Assembly: GCA_030683155.1 (NCBI GenBank)
Contig: JAUXMV010000004.1
Span: 124,001-188,000, forward strand
Reading direction: 5' to 3'
DNA length: 64,000 bases
Source of the DNA: Bacteroidales bacterium
Lineage (GTDB): Bacteria; Bacteroidota; Bacteroidia; Bacteroidales; F082
The stretch's first letter is position 1. Each line of letters opens with the position of its first letter. The position numbers and the translations under genes were made by a program. Positions 43,247-53,700 of the stretch are shown in pieces. The notes under the pieces are model-generated. The model was given only the letters and a program-made list of their open reading frames with translations. It had not been told where the DNA came from and made no database searches.

Positions 43247-44776
43247 TTATTTTGCAACTCTTTCAAGCCACTTCAGCATGAAAATCATTGTAAACATTGA
43301 GATAAGACAAGCCACAACAAATACTGTCCAGGTCATCCACATTGGTACACTATCATAGAAAATAGCCCCAATGAACAAAAGTTGATTTCCAAGCGCAGTA
43401 GCGCCTAACCAGCCACCTTGCATAACGCCCTGATATTGCGGTGGAGCAACTTTTGACACAAACGAAATTCCTAAAGGACTGATAAACAGCTCAGCTACTG
43501 TGAGAATGAAATAAGTTCCAATAAGTAACCATGGTGTTACGCGCTGCATATCTGAAAGGCCACCCATAGCGTCAACTTCCGATTTTAATGGCAATCCGAA
43601 AGATCCAAGAGCCATTACAAAATATGCAAGTGCAGCAATAAACATACCGATGGCAATTTTCTTTGGCGTCGAAGGCTCCATCCCCTTTGCATTAAGCCAT
43701 CCAAAAATGGCCATAATAATAGGTGTCAGAAATACAATGAAAAGTGGATTGATCGATTGGAATATTTCAGCTCCCTGAATGACGATAAAGCCAAGATCAA
43801 TTTTCAGCATACTTAAATCTGTATAATCCTTTGCAAAGAAAGTGAGTGTTAATCCATTTTGATGGAAGGAAAACCAGAAGAAAATAACTACTGCAAATAC
43901 AGCAAATAAAGCATAAAGTCTTTGTTTGACTTCTTTAACATCCATTTGAATATCTTTAGCATCAGTTGCTACTTTGGTTTTCTTTTTCGGATCGGGGAAG
44001 AACTTCTTATTCGAAACAAAAACAAGAATGGATATTATCATCGCAACGATTGAAGCTGCAAAAGCATAATGGAAACCTGTTGTGAAAACATTCAAATAGG
44101 AATTCACAAAAGTATCAATACTGGCAACAGGCGTAGCACTAACTTCATTTGCAAGCATGGTAAGCCTTTCAGAAGCTTCAGGCGTGATGGTTCCATTGAT
44201 AAAAGCATGACAAAGCTCGGGAAGACTGGCATTGTATTGAAACCCGTTTTTAACAAGCCACCAGTTTCTTAATCCTACAGCCACAAGTGGGGAAAACAAA
44301 GCACCTACATTGATAAACATATAAAACAATGAGAAACCTGAATCTCTTTTTGCTCCATAAGTTGGGTTGTCGTACATCTGACCAACAAGTGCCTGAAGAT
44401 TCCCTTTGAAAAGACCGTTACCAAAAGCAATGGTAAACAGACCAATCAATGAAATAATCAAAAACAATGTTTGGTTTGGAACAGGTGTTTTTGTTGGAAA
44501 CGCGATCATCATATAGCCTACCGACATTACAATCAAACCGGTGAGAATGGTTCCTTTGTAATTACGGGATTTGTCGGCGATCAAACCACCAACAAAAGCC
44601 AAAATGTAAATAGAAAAATAGAAGACCGAATAAATGATACCGGCATGTGTACCGGATAAACCAAACTTAGCCTGCAAAAACAGCACCAGAATGGCCATCA
44701 TGGTGTAAAAACCGAAGCGCTCACCCATGTTTGCCAGGGCGGCCGCTATCAATCCTTTTGGATGTCCTTTTAACAT
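43247..44776 (-). CDS. Peptide MFS transporter (POT/PTR family)
   Basis: A 509-residue proton-coupled di/tripeptide importer of the inner membrane, with 12-14 helices. The family signatures are GERFGFYTMMAILVLFLQ in helix 1 and FSLFYMFINVGALFSPLV. The canonical E-x-x-E-R motif in helix 1 reads N16-M-G-E19-R20, so the first Glu is replaced by Asn. The central part (about 250-300) contains a cytoplasmic loop rich in Lys (FPDPKKKTKVATDAKD), as in two-halved MFS proteins. It has a consensus promoter and a terminator, so is monocistronic. Confidence 0.92.
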   Translation of the reverse strand: MLKGHPKGLIAAALANMGERFGFYTMMAILVLFLQAKFGLSGTHAGIIYSVFYFSIYILAFVGGLIADKSRNYKGTILTGLIVMSVGYMMIAFPTKTPVPNQTLFLIISLIGLFTIAFGNGLFKGNLQALVGQMYDNPTYGAKRDSGFSLFYMFINVGALFSPLVAVGLRNWWLVKNGFQYNASLPELCHAFINGTITPEASERLTMLANEVSATPVASIDTFVNSYLNVFTTGFHYAFAASIVAMIISILVFVSNKKFFPDPKKKTKVATDAKDIQMDVKEVKQRLYALFAVFAVVIFFWFSFHQNGLTLTFFAKDYTDLSMLKIDLGFIVIQGAEIFQSINPLFIVFLTPIIMAIFGWLNAKGMEPSTPKKIAIGMFIAALAYFVMALGSFGLPLKSEVDAMGGLSDMQRVTPWLLIGTYFILTVAELFISPLGISFVSKVAPPQYQGVMQGGWLGATALGNQLLFIGAIFYDSVPMWMTWTVFVVACLISMFTMIFMLKWLERVAK

Positions 44777-44836
44777 ACAATTAATGGTTTTAGTTAAAAA
44801 TTATTATAAAAACTTACTCATTTTCACTTTCGCGAG

Positions 44837-44866
44837 CAAATTTAGACAAAAAAGTATGGATTACAA
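44837..44866 (-). promoter_or_regulatory. Consensus promoter of the POT transporter gene
   Basis: TTG (44864-44866), exactly 19 bases, then TAAATTTG (44837-44844) on the minus strand, about 60 bases before the ATG. Confidence 0.7.
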
Positions 44867-45047
44867 GGAAAATCGAAAGAGTGGTCGAAAAAACCAAGTG
44901 TTGTGTTTCGTTTTATCATGAAAAACACAATATATCAGGTATTTATACAAGTAATGACATACCGGATAGCTTAATAAAAACTCGGAAAAAAGTCAGGCAA
45001 AAACCAGAGCAGGAATCTTATGGAAAATGAGTTTTCCTGAAGTGTCC

Positions 45048-45944
45048 TTAGTTCGAATTTACGTTAAATTTCAAACCAATTGACCAATTTCCATACCCAC
45101 TTAGAAAACTTCCGATTTCAGGAATATTGATAAAGCTTACCCCAGGGGTAAAACTATAAGTCAAATGAAAATCTTTCAAAACTTCCATTTTTTTCGAAAG
45201 CCGAAACTGAAATCCCATTGGGAAAGAAATTTGCGCTAAAAAATTGTTTTTATTTTTCGTCCTGTAATCATCAGAAGGAGGATTGTACAAAAAATTGTCA
45301 TAATATGACCATAGGTAGTCATTAGTTTTAGAATAAAAATAACGCGAATAATCGATTTTGTTTGAAACAGTTTTTGCTTTGATTGATATTCCCGCAGCGA
45401 GGCCAACTCCTCCAAAAAATGAAAATCTCCTTTTTGAATCTGTACTGTAAACCAATGAGGCGTCTACAAGTAAATTCTGATACCTGTAGGCCATATATAC
45501 ACTTGAAGAATAAGTGCTGTCAAGGAAAAGCTGATGCGCGCCATTGGAGGATATGAGCGTATCGATGCGTGTTTTGCTAGTGAAATTATATACCGGTCCA
45601 TTTTGATTTCCAACCAGCCAGCTGAATCCAACCTTTAATGTAGGATTATGTCTTATTGTCTTACCTTCCTGATCCCTGATACTCAATCCCAACTGCACAC
45701 TAAAAATACCGTTGTCATCTGAATAGCCACCCTTTCCCTCTTTATAACCGCTAAAATCATTTTTTATAAAGCCAGAGCCGGGCGAAAGTAATCTGAAGTC
45801 ATCCAGTTCAAATTCATAATCACTCGCTATGAATCCTGTCGATACAAAAACATCACTGACAACAATCTTTGAGAACTTTTCATTTTGAGCTTCTGACAAT
45901 AAGAACAAAGAAGCCAACAGAATAGAGAGGACTGCTTTTTTCAT
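45048..45944 (-). CDS. Putative outer-membrane beta-barrel protein of unknown function
   Basis: A 298-residue exported protein. The signal peptide is about 1-19 (ending SEAQ). The rest alternates polar and hydrophobic residues with many aromatic strands (FSFFGGVGLAAGIS, AQISFPMGFQFRL, FHLTYSFTPGVSFI, GNWSIGLKFNVN), suggesting an outer-membrane barrel. No conserved domain was recognised. It diverges from the ECF sigma-factor gene across 132 bases, so the sigma factor could regulate it. That is inference only. Confidence 0.7.
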   Translation of the reverse strand: MKKAVLSILLASLFLLSEAQNEKFSKIVVSDVFVSTGFIASDYEFELDDFRLLSPGSGFIKNDFSGYKEGKGGYSDDNGIFSVQLGLSIRDQEGKTIRHNPTLKVGFSWLVGNQNGPVYNFTSKTRIDTLISSNGAHQLFLDSTYSSSVYMAYRYQNLLVDASLVYSTDSKRRFSFFGGVGLAAGISIKAKTVSNKIDYSRYFYSKTNDYLWSYYDNFLYNPPSDDYRTKNKNNFLAQISFPMGFQFRLSKKMEVLKDFHLTYSFTPGVSFINIPEIGSFLSGYGNWSIGLKFNVNSN

Positions 45945-46038
45945 TTTATATTGGTATTTGGTTCCGGGTAAAACTCAGAAACGAATGTAATATTTCATGT
46001 TTAACTGATTCAAAATAAAATAAAATTCTGACTTCTTT

Positions 46039-46065
46039 TGTAATAATTTTACGCCTGAGTCGTCT
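46039..46065 (+). promoter_or_regulatory. Candidate ECF-type promoter upstream of the sigma gene
   Basis: TGTAAT (46039-46044), 16 bases, then CGTCT (46061-46065), 11 bases before the ATG. It resembles promoters that I recall upstream of Bacteroidetes ECF sigma genes, suggesting autoregulation. The match rests on memory, not alignment. Confidence 0.4.
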
Positions 46066-46076
46066 GATATTCGTAT

Positions 46077-46601
46077 ATGAAAACTGAAAACTGGATCACC
46101 GAGGCACTGGCATATAAAAACAAGCTTTACAGGCTTGCACTTTGGCTGCTTGGCGACAGTGACGAGGCAGCTGATGCTGTTCAGGAAACATATATCAAAC
46201 TTTGGAAAATGGATCAGCAACGCGAAAAATACCACAGTACAGAAGCATTGGCAATGACAATCACAAAAAACTATTGCCTCGACCAGCTGAAATCAAAGCG
46301 TTGGAAAACAGTGCATTTTGATAAAAGTAAACATGCCTCTGAGATGACAAACAGAAATGATACACAAACAAAAGTTGAATTGAATGAGGCCCAAAACATG
46401 ATTAAACTTTTCGTCAGTCAGCTTCCGCAACAGCAGCAAATCGTGATGCAACTGCGCGATGTTGAGCAAATGGAATTTGAAGAAATTGAAGCCATCACAG
46501 GAATGAATCAAAATGCTATCAGAGTGAACCTTTCAAGAGCCAGAAAAACAATCCGTCAACAATTAGCAAACCAATACAGCTATGAATATACAGGAAATTG
46601 A
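46077..46601 (+). CDS. ECF-type RNA polymerase sigma factor
   Basis: A 174-residue sigma-70 family protein of the extracytoplasmic-function class. Region 2 is at about 10-75 (LYRLALWLLGDSDEAADAVQETYIKLWK). Region 4 is at about 110-165 (LPQQQQIVMQLRDVEQMEFEEIEAITGM, AIRVNLSRARKTIRQQL). No region 1 or 3. The next gene begins 20 bases before its stop, so they are translationally coupled. The stimulus is unknown. Confidence 0.93.
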   Translation: MKTENWITEALAYKNKLYRLALWLLGDSDEAADAVQETYIKLWKMDQQREKYHSTEALAMTITKNYCLDQLKSKRWKTVHFDKSKHASEMTNRNDTQTKVELNEAQNMIKLFVSQLPQQQQIVMQLRDVEQMEFEEIEAITGMNQNAIRVNLSRARKTIRQQLANQYSYEYTGN

Positions 46602-47118
46602 ACATCTTACGGAAAAATATTTCAACGGTGAAACGACACTCGAAGAAGAAAAAATATTGCAAAAATATTTCTCGGGCATCGACATTCCAGAACATTTAAA
46701 AGGTTTAATACCTCTTTTTACACTTCATCAAAACGAAATGAAGGTTGAACTACCTGATAGAATGTTTGATGAAAAAATCACAACACTCATCCAAAATAAT
46801 CAAAAGGCAGAACGAAAATTTCGCAGAAGCATGCAATTAACTACATTACTCGCAATAGCAGCTGTTGTTATCTTTTCCGTGACTTCCATTTATCAAACAA
46901 AAAATGCTGATCATGAAAGGAAAATTGATGAAGCGGAACTTGCCTATATTGAAATCAACAAAGCATTGATGTATGTTGCAACACAGCTCAACAAAGGTCT
47001 TCAGCCTGTCCAAAAAAGCGGAAATCAACTTGAAATGGCTTTTGAGCCAGTAATTAAAATAGGAGAATTAGAACAGACACTCAATAAAGTGGCTCAGATC
47101 AACGCAAATCTTCAGTAA
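46582..47118 (+). CDS. Putative membrane anti-sigma factor
   Basis: A 178-residue protein with a cytoplasmic N-terminal part (IEHLTEKYFNGETTLEEEKILQKYF) like the start of Bacteroidetes anti-sigma proteins. One transmembrane helix follows at about 85-105 (LTTLLAIAAVVIFSVTSIYQ), then a periplasmic helical tail. No HxxxCxxC zinc-binding motif was seen. Its start overlaps the sigma gene, which supports a regulatory role. Assignment is by position and topology. Confidence 0.7.
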   Translation: MNIQEIEHLTEKYFNGETTLEEEKILQKYFSGIDIPEHLKGLIPLFTLHQNEMKVELPDRMFDEKITTLIQNNQKAERKFRRSMQLTTLLAIAAVVIFSVTSIYQTKNADHERKIDEAELAYIEINKALMYVATQLNKGLQPVQKSGNQLEMAFEPVIKIGELEQTLNKVAQINANLQ

Positions 47119-47154
47119 ACGAATAAATAAAAATTAATCTTAATAACTCAAATC

Positions 47155-47697
47155 ATGAAAACGATTAAAAACCCAATCTTTATTCTCGTAATGTTCATAT
47201 TGCCTTTTGCAGCATTTTCTCAAGGCAGTTCAATGGATAAGCTTTTCGAAAAATATGCAGGAAAAGAAGGAATTACTTCCATAAACCTCTCCGCCGAAAT
47301 GTTTAAACTTGCCGCCGGATTCGCTTCTTCAGGCAAAAGCAATGACGCGAAAGATATGAATGATGTCATAAACCAAATTACCGGAATGAAAATTCTGGTG
47401 CTAAAAGATTCACTCCTTAAATCAAAATCTGAATTCAAAGAAGACCTCCAAAAGCTTGCCAATACAAAAGATTTAGTAGAATTGATGAGTATTCTGGAAA
47501 AAGGTACAGATGTCAGATTTTTGACCAGAAAAACCCGAGACAACAGCTACAGCGAAGTTTTGATGATTTCAAAAGGCAAAACGGAAACGCTTGTAATGAG
47601 CTTCACTGGAAACATTAAACCAGAAACACTCGGAAAACTTTCGCGAACAATGAATATTGATGGCATGGAAAACTTCGAAAAGCTTGAAAGGAAGTAG
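47155..47697 (+). CDS. DUF4252 domain-containing exported protein
   Basis: A 180-residue protein with a signal peptide (about 1-22, ending FAAFSQG). The mature part fits DUF4252: DKLFEKYAGKEGITSINLSAEMFKLAAGF at the front (in parts, KYAGKEGITSINLSAEM), a MKILVLKD strand, and a C-terminal ISKGKTETLVMSFTGNI strand pair. The mature N-terminus has no lipobox. Members often lie next to ECF sigma genes in Bacteroidetes, as here. The function is unknown. It starts 37 bases after the putative anti-sigma gene and is likely co-transcribed. Confidence 0.83.
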   Translation: MKTIKNPIFILVMFILPFAAFSQGSSMDKLFEKYAGKEGITSINLSAEMFKLAAGFASSGKSNDAKDMNDVINQITGMKILVLKDSLLKSKSEFKEDLQKLANTKDLVELMSILEKGTDVRFLTRKTRDNSYSEVLMISKGKTETLVMSFTGNIKPETLGKLSRTMNIDGMENFEKLERK

Positions 47698-47943
47698 TTT
47701 ACGAAGACAGACTGTTTTGATGCATAAAAAAATCTAAAAAATAGAACCCTTAGTTTTAAAAGATAAAAACCATTGTTCTGAAATCCATTTTCGTTCTAAT
47801 GTGTTTTAAGTCAATGACCTGCTTTGCTGCTTTTTTATAAAATCGATACTTTCTAAAGTGTTGAAATAAAAGCAATAAGCATCGGTCATTTTCTCTTTTT
47901 CTAAAATAGCATTCAAACAAAAAATCAAATCCCGTTTTTTTCC

Positions 47944-47951
47944 TACTTTTG
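47944..47951 (+). promoter_or_regulatory. -7 element of valS
   Basis: TACTTTTG is a perfect TAnnTTTG match, 36 bases before the valS ATG. A -33 TTG is not clear. Confidence 0.55.
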
Positions 47952-47987
47952 CGCCCTTAAATACAACGCCTTAACAAAGAAATCTTT

Positions 47988-50618
47988 ATGGAAATCAGCA
48001 GCAAATATAATCCTGCAGAACTTGAGCGCAAATGGTACTCTCATTGGATGAACAAAGGATATTTTCATTCAGTACCTGATGACCGCGAGCCCTACACTAT
48101 CGTTATTCCGCCACCAAATGTGACCGGAGTGCTTCATATGGGCCACATGCTCAACAACACCATACAGGATGTGCTGATTCGACGCGCGCGAATGATGGGC
48201 AAAAATGCCTGCTGGGTTCCGGGAACCGACCATGCCTCCATAGCAACAGAAGCAAAAGTTGTAAATAAACTTAAAGCTGAAGGCATTGATAAATCTCAGA
48301 TTACACGCGATGAATTCATGGAACATGCATGGGAATGGCGCGAAAAACATGGAGGCATCATTCTCGAACAGTTAAAAAAACTTGGTGCTTCCTGCGATTG
48401 GGACCGCACCGCTTTCACAATGGATGAAAGTCTTTATGAATCGGTAATCGATGTTTTTATCGATTTATACGAAAAAGGTCATATATACAGAGGTGTTCGC
48501 ATGGTGAACTGGGACCCTCAGGCACTAACGGCTGTTTCTGATGAAGAAGTTTTTTATAAAGAGCTTCAGTCGAAACTCTATTATATCCGCTATCAGGTTG
48601 AAGGAGAGGACAATTACATCACAATAGCAACCACACGACCTGAAACAATTTTAGGCGATACCGCTGTTTGTGTTCATCCCGAAGACGAGCGTTTTATCAG
48701 TTTTCATGGCAAAAAAGTCCTTGTTCCTCTCATTAACCGGGCAGTCCCGATTATCATAGATGAATATGTGGATCGTGAATTTGGTACAGGAGCCCTCAAA
48801 ATTACACCTGCACACGACATCAACGATTACAATCTCGGATTAAAACACAGGTTGCCATCCATTGATATTTTCAATGATAACGGCACTTTGAGCGAAGCCG
48901 CAACCCTTCTTGTAGGTATCGATCGTTTTGAAGCCAGAAAAGCCATTGTTCCAATGCTAGAGGCAGCAGGTCACATTGTAAAAATAGAAGAATACACCAA
49001 CAAAGTAGGTTACTCGGAGCGTACAGATGCCGTTATTGAACCAAAGATTTCGTTACAATGGTTTCTTCGAATGGGCGCTTTTGCTGCACAAGCTTTGGAA
49101 GTTGTTGAAAATGATACCATTCAGTTTCATCCGGCCAAATTCAAAAATACTTACCGGCACTGGATGGAAAACGTGAAGGACTGGTGTATTTCACGTCAGC
49201 TATGGTGGGGACAACGTATTCCGGTGTATTACCTGCCAAATGGTGAAATGATTGTTGCAAAAACACCCGAAGAGGCACTGAATAAAGCACTTGAAAAATT
49301 TCCAACTTCAAACATTTCTGCTTCAGATCTAAAACAGGATGAAGATGTTGTTGACACCTGGTTTTCGTCATGGCTTTGGCCAATTGCGGTTTTTGACGGC
49401 ATCCGCAAACCAGAAAATCATGAAATAAAATATTATTATCCCACAAACGATCTTGTTACAGCGCCCGATATTATATTTTTCTGGGTTGCCCGCATGATCA
49501 TGGCCGGCTTGGAATACAGAAATGACATCCCTTTCAAAAATGTATATTTCACTGGTATTGTACGTGATAAAGCAGGCAGGAAAATGTCGAAAACACTTGG
49601 AAATTCTCCAGATCCAATCGACTTGATTGAGCAGTTTGGTGCCGACGGTGTGCGCATGGGAATGTTACTTACGGCCCCTGCCGGAAACGATTTACCATTC
49701 GACGACAGCCTTTGTGAGCAAGGAAGAAATTTCAGCAACAAAATCTGGAATGCCTTGCGACTCGTAAAAGGCTGGACTGTTGATACAGAAATTTCACAAC
49801 CCGAAACTGCTGCTGTTGCTGTCCGTTGGTTCGACGCCCGAATGAACGAAGTGCTTGGTTTTACAGATGAACATTTTGAGAAATTCAGGCTTTCTGACGC
49901 CTTGATGGGTATTTATAAACTTATTTGGGACGATTTCTGCTCCTGGTATCTGGAAATGATCAAGCCCGAATATGGTAAACCGATTGATGCCCAAACCCTT
50001 GAGCAGACAACTGAATTTTTTGAAAAACTAATGCAATTGCTTCATCCTTTTATGCCTTTCATCACCGAAGATATATGGCATTACCTGCGCGAACGCAAGG
50101 ATGGAAACGATATTATCGTTTCGCAAAAACCACAGGCAGAAGCATTTGACAAAAGCATCTTACAACTTTTTGACTTTGCTTCTGAAATAATAAATTCCTT
50201 GCGCAAACTGCGTGCTGAAAAAAACATTCCCTTCCGCGATGCTATTCAGTTGCAGATAAAAAGTAAAAATGGTGATTACGATACCGCCTTTGATCAGCTG
50301 ACGAGCAAACTTTGTAACATCAGTGAAATCAGTTATGTAAAGGATGCTCCCGAAGGTGCTTTTGGATTTGTTGCCCGCTCAACGGAATTTTTCGTTCCAT
50401 TGTCAGAAAATATTGATGTTGAAGCAGAGCTAAAGAAACTCGAAGAAGAGCTAATTTACACAAAGGGATTTCTGGATTCAGTGCTTAAAAAGCTTTCTAA
50501 TGAGCGCTTTGTAGCCAACGCACCTGCTAAAGTATTGGATCTTGAACACAAAAAACAAGCAGATGCAGAATCAAGAATTAAAGTTCTTGAGCAGCAAATA
50601 AAAAATTTGAAGCACTAA
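47988..50618 (+). CDS. valS: Valyl-tRNA synthetase
   Basis: An 876-residue class I aminoacyl-tRNA synthetase, typical length. The HIGH motif is [14 protein letters not shown] near residue 45. The KMSKS motif is [11 protein letters not shown] near residue 530. The editing domain contains [23 protein letters not shown]-terminal coiled-coil arm ends the protein ([23 protein letters not shown], in parts). It edits Thr and aminoacylates tRNA-Val. Upstream lies 290 bases with a -7 element; I looked for a T-box leader and saw none. Confidence 0.97.
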   Translation: MEISSKYNPAELERKWYSHWMNKGYFHSVPDDREPYTIVIPPPNVTGVLHMGHMLNNTIQDVLIRRARMMGKNACWVPGTDHASIATEAKVVNKLKAEGIDKSQITRDEFMEHAWEWREKHGGIILEQLKKLGASCDWDRTAFTMDESLYESVIDVFIDLYEKGHIYRGVRMVNWDPQALTAVSDEEVFYKELQSKLYYIRYQVEGEDNYITIATTRPETILGDTAVCVHPEDERFISFHGKKVLVPLINRAVPIIIDEYVDREFGTGALKITPAHDINDYNLGLKHRLPSIDIFNDNGTLSEAATLLVGIDRFEARKAIVPMLEAAGHIVKIEEYTNKVGYSERTDAVIEPKISLQWFLRMGAFAAQALEVVENDTIQFHPAKFKNTYRHWMENVKDWCISRQLWWGQRIPVYYLPNGEMIVAKTPEEALNKALEKFPTSNISASDLKQDEDVVDTWFSSWLWPIAVFDGIRKPENHEIKYYYPTNDLVTAPDIIFFWVARMIMAGLEYRNDIPFKNVYFTGIVRDKAGRKMSKTLGNSPDPIDLIEQFGADGVRMGMLLTAPAGNDLPFDDSLCEQGRNFSNKIWNALRLVKGWTVDTEISQPETAAVAVRWFDARMNEVLGFTDEHFEKFRLSDALMGIYKLIWDDFCSWYLEMIKPEYGKPIDAQTLEQTTEFFEKLMQLLHPFMPFITEDIWHYLRERKDGNDIIVSQKPQAEAFDKSILQLFDFASEIINSLRKLRAEKNIPFRDAIQLQIKSKNGDYDTAFDQLTSKLCNISEISYVKDAPEGAFGFVARSTEFFVPLSENIDVEAELKKLEEELIYTKGFLDSVLKKLSNERFVANAPAKVLDLEHKKQADAESRIKVLEQQIKNLKH

Positions 50619-50829
50619 AATTGGTTGAAACTGATTTTGAAACTTTAAGAAATCTATCATCAGGGAAAAGACTTTGAAAGTTAATTCTTGGAATTTTTCT
50701 GAAAATTTTTAACACTATTTGTATGAAATCAAAACATTGGCTTCAAACAAAAGCTTTAAATTATTTGTTTATTCAGGCAAATCCAAAGTAAATAAACCCC
50801 TGAATTTTTAAAGAATTCACTCAAAACCA

Positions 50830-51987
50830 ATGCGTATCATACAGTTTGTCATTTTTTTCAGCATCGTACTCACAGTACACACCCTCATCAACTACTACAT
50901 TTTTTCAAGAGGCCTTCGGAGCTTTGAACAAGGCAGCAATCTGCGGCTGGCTTACATCATTGGTTTCTGGTTTCTGGCAATATCGTTTTTTGCAGGGCGT
51001 ATCCTCGAAAAAATCTACTTATCTCATTTGAGTGACTTTTTTACCTGGGCAGGATCATTTTGGCTTGCAGCGATGCTTTATCTTTTTCTGGCAGTCTTTA
51101 TTATTGATATACTGCGACTTGTCAACTATTTTATTCCGTTTTTCAGTCATTTTCAACATTGGATCATTTTCAAAAAACCTCAGATTTTAACTATTTCGAT
51201 TGCGACTGTTGTATTCCTCGTTGTTCTTGCAGGTCATATAAACGCCATATTTCCACGCCTGAAGACATTAGATATTGACACCGGAATTTCATCCGTTGAG
51301 AGTAAAAAACTACGCATTGTCATGGCTTCCGACATACATCTGGGAACCATTATCAGCACAAAACGTGTTACACGAATTGTAAATATGATCAACGAACAAA
51401 AACCTGATCTTGTACTTTTTGCAGGTGATATTGTCGACGAAGATTTAGCGCCTGTCATAAAACAAAATCTTGGAGCTATTTTGGGAACGATCAAGGCTCC
51501 ATTGGGTGTTATAGGTTCCACCGGCAACCACGAATATATTGGAGGAGCCAATGCGGCTGTTGAATATCTGCGCAGTCACAAAATCATTATGCTTCGCGAT
51601 TCGGCAATGAAAGTAGCTGAAAATGTATATGTTATAGGTAGAGATGATATTGAAAGTATGCGTTTCGGAGGTGAAAACCGTAAACCTCTGAGTCAGATCA
51701 TGGAAAATATTCCTGAAGGTAATTTTGTGATTGTTCTGGATCATCAGCCCAGAGCAATTGAGGAAGCCGCCGCTGCCGGAGCAGGCCTCACCCTTTCCGG
51801 ACACACACATCACGGGCAGTTGTGGCCATTGAATTACATCACAGAATCAATGTTTCCTTTAAGTTGGGGTCACAAAATGTTTGGCACCACCCATGCATAT
51901 GTTTCAAGTGGAGTTGGCAGCTGGGGGCCGCCGGTCAGAATTGGAAACACACCAGAAATTGTGCTGATTACCCTAAATTTCAATTAG
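50830..51987 (+). CDS. Membrane-anchored metallophosphoesterase (YkuE/calcineurin-like)
   Basis: A 385-residue protein. About four transmembrane helices occupy residues 1-140. The phosphoesterase domain follows with the full metal-binding set: VMASDIHLG (DxH), LFAGDIVDE (GD), GSTGNHEYIGG (GNHE) and LSGHTHHGQLWP (GHTH). The substrate could be UDP-2,3-diacylglucosamine, phosphatidyl lipids or nucleotides; the context does not decide. It stands apart from its neighbours. Confidence 0.88.
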   Translation: MRIIQFVIFFSIVLTVHTLINYYIFSRGLRSFEQGSNLRLAYIIGFWFLAISFFAGRILEKIYLSHLSDFFTWAGSFWLAAMLYLFLAVFIIDILRLVNYFIPFFSHFQHWIIFKKPQILTISIATVVFLVVLAGHINAIFPRLKTLDIDTGISSVESKKLRIVMASDIHLGTIISTKRVTRIVNMINEQKPDLVLFAGDIVDEDLAPVIKQNLGAILGTIKAPLGVIGSTGNHEYIGGANAAVEYLRSHKIIMLRDSAMKVAENVYVIGRDDIESMRFGGENRKPLSQIMENIPEGNFVIVLDHQPRAIEEAAAAGAGLTLSGHTHHGQLWPLNYITESMFPLSWGHKMFGTTHAYVSSGVGSWGPPVRIGNTPEIVLITLNFN

Positions 51988-52135
51988 GCATCATAAAAAA
52001 TCTTCTGAAAATTATGCAGTGATAATGATCATTGCATTAAGGGTTAAGGCTTTCATGGGTTAAATTATGTTAATTAACAGCTGTGATTAACCTGTGCCAC
52101 TACCTTATAAAGCATTCATGAAGGAGTATTTTTAA

Positions 52136-52143
52136 TACATTTG
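52136..52143 (+). promoter_or_regulatory. -7 element of guaB
   Basis: TACATTTG matches TAnnTTTG, 26 bases before the guaB ATG. -33 TTG not seen. Confidence 0.5.
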
Positions 52144-52154
52144 CAGCATCATAA

Positions 52155-53642
<1,488 letters not shown>

Positions 53643-53700
53643 GAATAGTACAATTCATTGAAAAAAGAACAAATTTTTTAAGAATCAATAAGTAGTAAGT

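Noticed and set aside
47698-47987. T-box or other riboswitch upstream of valS
   Set aside because: No T-box sequence, anti-terminator or long hairpin was seen in the 290 bases; only a -7 element.
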